Origin: Streptomyces nanshensis
GTDB lineage: Bacteria; Actinomycetota; Actinomycetes; Streptomycetales; Streptomycetaceae
Direction of reading: 5' to 3'
Assembly: GCF_001751255.1 (NCBI RefSeq)
Contig: NZ_LJGW01000377.1
Span: 140,372-194,196, forward strand
Length of the DNA stretch: 53,825 nt
Shown: piece after piece, positions 49,381 to 53,825 of the stretch
Layout of the letters: every line of letters starts with the position of its first letter
How positions within the stretch are numbered: the stretch's first letter is position 1
Position numbers and translations under genes: made by a program
The notes under the pieces: generated by a model
Told to the model about the DNA's origin: nothing
Databases searched by the model: none
The model's input: only the letters and a program-made list of their open reading frames with translations

Positions 49381-50589
49381 TTACGGGCGCCGGGTCCGGG
49401 CTGCTGGTAAGGGGTTGGCGGGGCGGTATTCCGCGCAGAAGGCGTTCACCGCCGCCCGTGTCATCTCCGGGGTGGCGAGAATGCGGGCGTAGTCCCCGTG
49501 GCAGATCAGGTGGTATTTGGAGACGAGGTGTGGTGGTGGGCGGCGGACGACGACGGTGAATGCGTCCAGACCGCGGGTCGGTCTCGCGCGCAGGGGCGTG
49601 AGCTCCTCCGTGAGGTACTGGGCGATCTCCAGTGCGTGCTGGACGAGTTCGCGGACTCCTTGGTGTCCCAGCTGACGTAGCCGGGCCCACAGCAGTACGG
49701 CGGCCAGGCCGCTGCCGGAGTTCAGGTGGAGGTCACGGCCCCGCGCGGACCCGGCCGGAGCGAACTCCGTGCGTGCCAGCGCGGCTCCGCAAGGAAGCGG
49801 CGAGCCCACGAGGGTGTGTCCGGTGAGGGAGAGCGAGTCGGCTCCGTGTTCGAACTGCCACCGCGGGCGGGAAGGTGCGTACGCGGCGGTGAGTCCGCCG
49901 AGGGCGGCGTCGCCGTGCACGTGGATCTCGCCGGCCGCCTCGGCTGCTTCCCGCAGGGCGGCGAGGTCGTCGTACGCTCCGCGGAATGGTGTGCCGGTGG
50001 TGGCCACGACGATCGCGCCGTGCGAGCGTCCGTTGTGGCGTCGCCGTCGGGCGCGTACGAGGTGTTCCAGGGCTTGGGGGTCCATCCGTCCGTCCGGGGT
50101 GGAAGGCACGGTCACCAGTGGCAGGCTCAGCAGCGAGGCGGCGGTGGCGACGTGCGGGTGTGCCTGGTCGCTCGCGTAGGCCCAGGCGCGGGGCAGTCGT
50201 TGGCGAGCGGTCGCTAAGCCCCACAGGACGCCATCGGTGGCGCTGGCCGTCAGGTGTCCGACGGTGTCTTGGGGGCGAGCTCCGGCGGTTTCGGTGAAGT
50301 AGCGGACGAGGGCTTCTTCGTAGGCTTGCGCGTCGATGCCACGACGGGGTGCGGCCGGATCTGCGGTGTGGTTGAAGCACGCGCTGAGGAGCGGGGCGAG
50401 GGCGGAGAGGTTCCAGGTGGCCTTCCGTGCCTGGCCGCATGTCGTGTGCTGGTGTTGCCCCGCCGCCTCCAGCAGGTGTGCGGCGTCGGCGTCCGGGTCG
50501 CGGGGGTCCTCGCTGATCGCGTAGGTGGTGCTGCCGGCCGCCGCGTGGGCGGCGGGGCCGGGGTGGTCGTTTCGGGCGGCGGTGGTCAC
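49381..50589 (-). CDS. PLP decarboxylase homolog lacking the Schiff-base lysine
   Basis: This is 402 residues from GTG 50589 with GAGGAG five bases upstream. It resembles serine/histidine-decarboxylase-type group II enzymes: Y-A-S-D-Q-A-H-P-H-V at the cofactor ring site, V-H-G-D-A-A-L-G-G-L at the Asp that binds PLP nitrogen, then L-S-L-T-G-H-T259-L-V-G-S-P-L-P-C-G. In working enzymes the residue after that His is Lys, which holds PLP; here it is Thr (codon ACC). The protein is otherwise full length. It may be inactive, bind PLP without a Schiff base, or do other chemistry. It is followed by trpA. Confidence 0.8.
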   Translation of the reverse strand: MTTAARNDHPGPAAHAAAGSTTYAISEDPRDPDADAAHLLEAAGQHQHTTCGQARKATWNLSALAPLLSACFNHTADPAAPRRGIDAQAYEEALVRYFTETAGARPQDTVGHLTASATDGVLWGLATARQRLPRAWAYASDQAHPHVATAASLLSLPLVTVPSTPDGRMDPQALEHLVRARRRRHNGRSHGAIVVATTGTPFRGAYDDLAALREAAEAAGEIHVHGDAALGGLTAAYAPSRPRWQFEHGADSLSLTGHTLVGSPLPCGAALARTEFAPAGSARGRDLHLNSGSGLAAVLLWARLRQLGHQGVRELVQHALEIAQYLTEELTPLRARPTRGLDAFTVVVRRPPPHLVSKYHLICHGDYARILATPEMTRAAVNAFCAEYRPANPLPAARTRRP

Positions 50590-50677
50590 AAGGGCTCCTC
50601 GGGAGGCACGCTGACGAGGCGGGCCGGGGCCTGACCGGGGTCTGTGCCCCGGCCCGCGGGGTGACGGCCTGACGGGT

Positions 50678-51337
50678 TCAGGCCGTCCTGTCGGGGTCCT
50701 CCCGTGTGCTTCGTCGGCCACGGGCGGCCACGCTGACGGCGGCGATCCCCACCGCGAGCAGACCGCCGGCCGCGGCGACGAGCTCTGTGGTGCTGTCGGA
50801 CCCGGTCTGAGCGAGGCTTCCCGACGAGGCTGGCGCCGTCGGTGCGCCGGCTGGCGCGGTCGATGCGCCATTCCCCTCGCCGTCCGGGCGGGGAGAGTTG
50901 GCTCCCCCGTCATCGGTGGGCGGATCGGTCGGCTCGGTCGGCAGGTCCGGGGGCTCCGTCGGCGGATCCGTGGGCTCGGTCGGCGGATCGGTCGGCTCCG
51001 TGGGCGGATCGGTCGGCTCGGTCGGCGGATCCGTGGGCTCGGTCGGCGGATCGGTCGGCTCCGTGGGCGGATCCGTGGGGTCTGTTCCGTCGCCGGGCGG
51101 CGGCGTCGGGTCGCCCCCGTCCCCCGGCAGGGGCAGGTCGACTCGAGGCAGTTCGATGCGCGGCAGCTCGACGCCGACCCCGCCGCCGGAGTCGCCGGCG
51201 TCCTCGGCGGACGCCAGGGGTCGCGCCTGGGCATCCCGGTCCGCGGCCATCGCGCTCGGCGCGAGCGCTCCCGTCGCCGCGACCAGCACGACGGTGGCTG
51301 CCGCCTGCTGCAGCCTGCGCATTCGATTCGTTGGCAT
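50678..51337 (-). CDS. LAXTG-anchored surface protein with Pro/Thr repeat stalk
   Basis: This 219-residue protein has a signal peptide to about residue 32 (A-P-S-A-M-A-A-D). The stalk has about eight copies of T-D-P-P-T-E-P, and the C-terminal sorting signal is L-A-Q-T-G, a hydrophobic helix and R-G-R-R-S-T-R. Streptomyces sortase E recognises L-A-X-T-G. It should be linked to the wall and project outward. It is downstream of two conjugation genes, so it may help mating-cell contact. Confidence 0.8.
   Translation of the reverse strand: MPTNRMRRLQQAAATVVLVAATGALAPSAMAADRDAQARPLASAEDAGDSGGGVGVELPRIELPRVDLPLPGDGGDPTPPPGDGTDPTDPPTEPTDPPTEPTDPPTEPTDPPTEPTDPPTEPTDPPTEPPDLPTEPTDPPTDDGGANSPRPDGEGNGASTAPAGAPTAPASSGSLAQTGSDSTTELVAAAGGLLAVGIAAVSVAARGRRSTREDPDRTA
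50926..51079. repeat. 21-bp tandem repeats coding for T-D-P-P-T-E-P
   Basis: About seven to eight in-frame units alternate GGATCGGTCGG and GGATCCGTGGG forms, so the array may also contain a longer two-unit repeat. Copy number may vary between strains. Confidence 0.8.
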
Positions 51338-51497
51338 GTAGAGGTCAGCCTCCGGTGACAGGCAGGGCCGGTCGGCTGCGCGGGGCGCGCAGCCGCGGGT
51401 CACCTGCTCGGACGTCGATGCTCGGCGCGGCCACCTGTGGACAGAGACCAGACCACGGCCGAGCCACCTGCGGGGTACGGAGCCGGAACCGATGGCG

Positions 51498-52742
51498 TCA
51501 GCCCCCCTTGGGGAAGACCGGCGGCGTCCAGCCGACGTACGTCGCGCCCCACTTGGTCTCGATGAGCTGTGCGTCGACGACGTCGATGCGGCCGGGCTTC
51601 TCGATGTCGTTGGTGGCGATCTTGCCGCCACCGACGTAGACGGCGATGTGTCCCGCTCGCTGGTCGGTCCGCCAGTACATGAGCGCGCCCGGCGGCGGGC
51701 TGCGGTCCCCTTTGTGCTGCATCGACTTGGGCACGACGCTGAAGTGGTCGATCGCGTAGGTGACCCCGGATTGGTTCCAGCCGTAGACCTGCGCGGTGAA
51801 CGCCAGGCACATCCGGTGCCACTTCGGGTCGTAGTCGCCGTCGTGGTCCTTGGCCCACTGGATCGCGTCCTGGAGCCCGCGCGGGTTGTCCAGTTCCCAG
51901 GAGTCCTCGCCGTCGGTGAACCGTCCGCCGGCGCTGCCTTTCGAGGCGGGCGGCTTTTCGGGCTCGCAGTTGTCGTTGCTGCTGTCGACATCGGCGTCGG
52001 GGGCTGTGTCCTCGGCGTCGTTGTTCGAGCCCTCCGCCTTGCCGCCACCCTTGCTGCTTCCGGGACGGTCGAGGTCGATGCCGGCCTCGCCGGCGAGCTT
52101 GCGCATCTTGGACTCGTGGCCGGCGTACAGGCGGGGGTACGCCGACTTCTGCACCTTCTGCGCCGCGTCGCCCAGCGGCATCGTCTGCCAGCCCTTGATG
52201 TCGGCGAGACCGTCGTTGCCGCCCCGCCCTTGAAAAAACGATTCTGCCGCGTAGGACGGGATCATGATGTGTTTCTTGGAGCCCCACCGCTGGGAGGGCC
52301 GCTGCTGGAACAGACCGAGACTGTCGGCGGAGTAGGCCTGCTGGCCCAGGTTCTGCAGCGTCGACTCCTGCATCGCGGTCATCAGCGCGATGAGGGTGGC
52401 GCGTCCGGGCAGGCCGGCCTTCTTGGCCTGGGCGTCGATCGTCTTGGCGTGGGCGATCTGCTGCTTGTGCAGGCTGTCGCCGCCCTTCTCGCCGTCCGTC
52501 GTCCCCTCGTCGGCCTTCCCTCCGCCGATGCTTCCGGAGGTGGAGGTCTCGCCGGTGCCGGGGCCGGTGTCCTCGCAGTCGGTGGCTGACGCGGAGGGGA
52601 CCGGTGCGAGCGATCCGAGGACGATGATGCCGATGAGGAAGACGACGGCCGCGACCCCGGAGGCCTTGGCCAGGATGCCCTTCTTGGCGACGGCCGCGGC
52701 CTGCATGGCCATCTCGCGTGCGTCTGTTTCTTCGTGGTCCAT
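51498..52742 (-). CDS. Bifunctional wall hydrolase of conjugation module (CwlT-like)
   Basis: This 414-residue protein has one membrane helix (about 29-48). A lysozyme/SLT-like domain follows at about 90-180 (M-T-A-M-Q-E-S-T-L-Q-N-L, D-S-L-G-L-F-Q-Q-R-P-S-Q-R-W-G). After an acidic linker comes a C-terminal NlpC/P60-type domain (H-R-M-C-L-A-F-T-A-Q-V-Y-G-W with the Cys, G-H-I-A-V-Y-V-G-G-G with the His). This is the plan of Tn916 Orf14 (CwlT/TcpG), which opens peptidoglycan for the mating apparatus. It is coupled closely to the TcpC-like gene. Confidence 0.85.
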   Translation of the reverse strand: MDHEETDAREMAMQAAAVAKKGILAKASGVAAVVFLIGIIVLGSLAPVPSASATDCEDTGPGTGETSTSGSIGGGKADEGTTDGEKGGDSLHKQQIAHAKTIDAQAKKAGLPGRATLIALMTAMQESTLQNLGQQAYSADSLGLFQQRPSQRWGSKKHIMIPSYAAESFFQGRGGNDGLADIKGWQTMPLGDAAQKVQKSAYPRLYAGHESKMRKLAGEAGIDLDRPGSSKGGGKAEGSNNDAEDTAPDADVDSSNDNCEPEKPPASKGSAGGRFTDGEDSWELDNPRGLQDAIQWAKDHDGDYDPKWHRMCLAFTAQVYGWNQSGVTYAIDHFSVVPKSMQHKGDRSPPPGALMYWRTDQRAGHIAVYVGGGKIATNDIEKPGRIDVVDAQLIETKWGATYVGWTPPVFPKGG

Positions 52743-52748
52743 GCGGCG

Positions 52749-53585
52749 TCACTCCTCGACGCCCAGGACGCGGGTGACCATCCACGGACCGCTGGTGTCG
52801 CTCCGGGAGATCTCCAGGGTCAGCGTGCGCGTGTAGGTGTAGGAGTCGGTCGCCTCGACGTCGAGGGTGATCGTGGTGGCCAGCCACCTGCGTATGGAGG
52901 TGTCGGCGGCGGGCCGGTCCTTGCCTGTCGGCCCGCTGACGACGATCTTCGTGGGGGTGGCTTGCTCGGCCTGCGAGGCCACCAGCTTGTTGAAATCGCG
53001 GTCTTGGTGTCCCTTGAGGTTCGCGATGAGCGCTTCGGAGGCGTACGGGGCGGCGCGGTCCACCGACGCCTTGTGCGAGCCGTCCTGCAAGGGCCGGCGG
53101 GCGGTGTAGGCCGCCGCGAAGGCCTTGGCGAGGCTCTCCGGGCCGGAGGCCGCGGACGGGCTGGCCGAGGGTGTCGGTGAGGTCGACGGCCGGCGTGTGG
53201 CGTCGTCCGGCGCGGTGATGGTGGGCTTCGGCCTGGGCTTGCCGGGAGTGTGGTCCTCGTCGGGCCACAGCCAGCTTGCGGTGAGGACTGCCGCCGCGGC
53301 CATGATCGCCAGGGCGGGGACGGCGAGGCTCGTGGGTGTCTTGCGCCGTTCCTGCGCGATCCACCGGGCCCGTGCGTCGCGGCGTGCCGAGCGCCAGCTG
53401 CGCTTGGCCCGGCGCCGCTTGCGCCAGGGCAGCTCGGCGTACTCCTCCGGCGGCTCTTCCTTGCGCAGCACGTCGCGCCAGTCGGCCGGCGTCTTCGGCT
53501 TGGGAGGCGAGGGGCGGGCGGACGCCGCGGTGTCACGGTCGGGTGCCCCGGCTCTCTCGTCGACGGGGTCATCGGAGTGGCTCAC
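52749..53585 (-). CDS. TcpC/VirB8-like conjugation protein
   Basis: This 278-residue protein has a long charged cytoplasmic N-terminus (to ~85, rich in Lys/Arg), one membrane helix (V-P-A-L-A-I-M-A-A-A-A-V-L-T-A-S-W, ~88-105) and a Ser/Pro/Thr linker. An NTF2-like extracellular domain (150-278) ends with W-M-V-T-R-V-L-G-V-E-E. Tn916 Orf13/TcpC and VirB8 share this layout and form part of the channel. It lies just upstream of the CwlT-like gene, as in Tn916. Confidence 0.75.
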   Translation of the reverse strand: MSHSDDPVDERAGAPDRDTAASARPSPPKPKTPADWRDVLRKEEPPEEYAELPWRKRRRAKRSWRSARRDARARWIAQERRKTPTSLAVPALAIMAAAAVLTASWLWPDEDHTPGKPRPKPTITAPDDATRRPSTSPTPSASPSAASGPESLAKAFAAAYTARRPLQDGSHKASVDRAAPYASEALIANLKGHQDRDFNKLVASQAEQATPTKIVVSGPTGKDRPAADTSIRRWLATTITLDVEATDSYTYTRTLTLEISRSDTSGPWMVTRVLGVEE

Positions 53586-53683
53586 GGCAGCTCTCCTGTG
53601 GATGCGGGTGAAGGGTCACGGCAGTCGACGGCCTGCCCTTGGCCCGCCCCGGGGGAAGGGGGCGGACCGGGCGGCGGTGCGCG

Positions 53684-53825
53684 TCAGGGACGGGGTGGAC
53701 GTCCGGGAGGCGGCGGTGGCGGCGGACGTCGGGTGGCGCCGGGCGGCGGTGGGTAGGCGCGGAAGCGCGCTCCCACCGGATTCGCGGGCGGGACCACGGT
53801 GCCGCGGATGACGCGCGTGCCGGTG
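53684..53825 (-). CDS. C-terminal end of a gene cut by the right edge
   Basis: The last 46 codons of a minus-strand gene enter from the right edge: G-T-R-V-I-R-G-T-V-V-P-P-A-N-P-V-G-A, then a Pro/Arg-rich tail ending at a TGA. Position suggests another transfer-operon gene; the family cannot be judged. Confidence 0.5.
   Translation of the reverse strand, partial: TGTRVIRGTVVPPANPVGARFRAYPPPPGATRRPPPPPPPGRPPRP

Noticed and set aside
50926..51079. CRISPR-like array
   Set aside because: Repeats are tandem, in frame, without spacers, and encode a Pro/Thr stalk.
51400..53364. 654-codon minus-strand frame overlapping the CwlT-like and TcpC-like genes
   Set aside because: Arg/Pro/His-rich shadow of two genes whose own frames have signal/membrane helices and catalytic motifs.

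Overview
The window is high-GC DNA with strong third-position GC bias, GTG/TTG starts, many 1-4 base stop/start overlaps and WhiB-like proteins. This fits Streptomyces or a close relative. The gene content (replication-type paralogs, DUF2637/Spd-like spread genes, a GntR repressor, Tn916-type transfer genes, many small plasmid hypotheticals) points to a conjugative, probably linear, plasmid or a large integrative element rather than core chromosome. I saw no tRNA, rRNA, CRISPR array, integrase, TraB/FtsK gene, IS element or telomere.

Layout. 1-3.7 kb: two copies of a structured ~90-nt element, one ahead of a secreted SH3-like protein and one ahead of a coupled small-ORF/HAD/MFS/small-ORF operon. 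3.7-7.7 kb: two homologous replication-initiator-like genes facing each other, with small ORFs and a WhiB-like gene between them. 8.1-17.8 kb: a GntR repressor with a triple operator over a divergent promoter, a WblE-like gene, a run of tiny coupled ORFs, four membrane/spread genes, a lytic transglycosylase, a lipoprotein and a RapZ-C-like gene. The first spread gene carries more than 30 copies of CGTGAA/TTCACG inside its coding sequence. 17.9-23.5 kb: hypotheticals, an F420/FMN-type oxidoreductase and two XRE regulators.

23.7-29.5 kb: a tight five-gene operon encoding a GT4 glycosyltransferase, a NodU/TobZ-type carbamoyltransferase, a kinase-like protein, an HD dNTP triphosphohydrolase and a second HisG. 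I do not know a pathway with this combination. 29.5-34.4 kb, minus strand: a lasso-peptide cluster with a 38-codon precursor, cyclase, fused RRE-protease and ABC exporter. 34.6-40.4 kb: a divergent HTH/TPR regulator, a HhH-GPD protein, a methyltransferase-NUDIX protein and an isoaspartyl-methyltransferase-like 'FxLD' enzyme, then a convergent phosphotransferase. The methyltransferase could act on an Asp-Thr in the lasso core.

40.5-48.2 kb: accessory plasmid genes, including a tandem-module DNA-binding protein and a frameshifted RecA-like ATPase. 48.5-50.6 kb: an operon of a PLP decarboxylase homolog lacking its Schiff-base lysine and a TrpA homolog. 50.7-53.8 kb: a Tn916-like transfer module with an LAXTG surface protein; it runs off the right edge.

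All calls come from reading sequence and translations; no database search was run.
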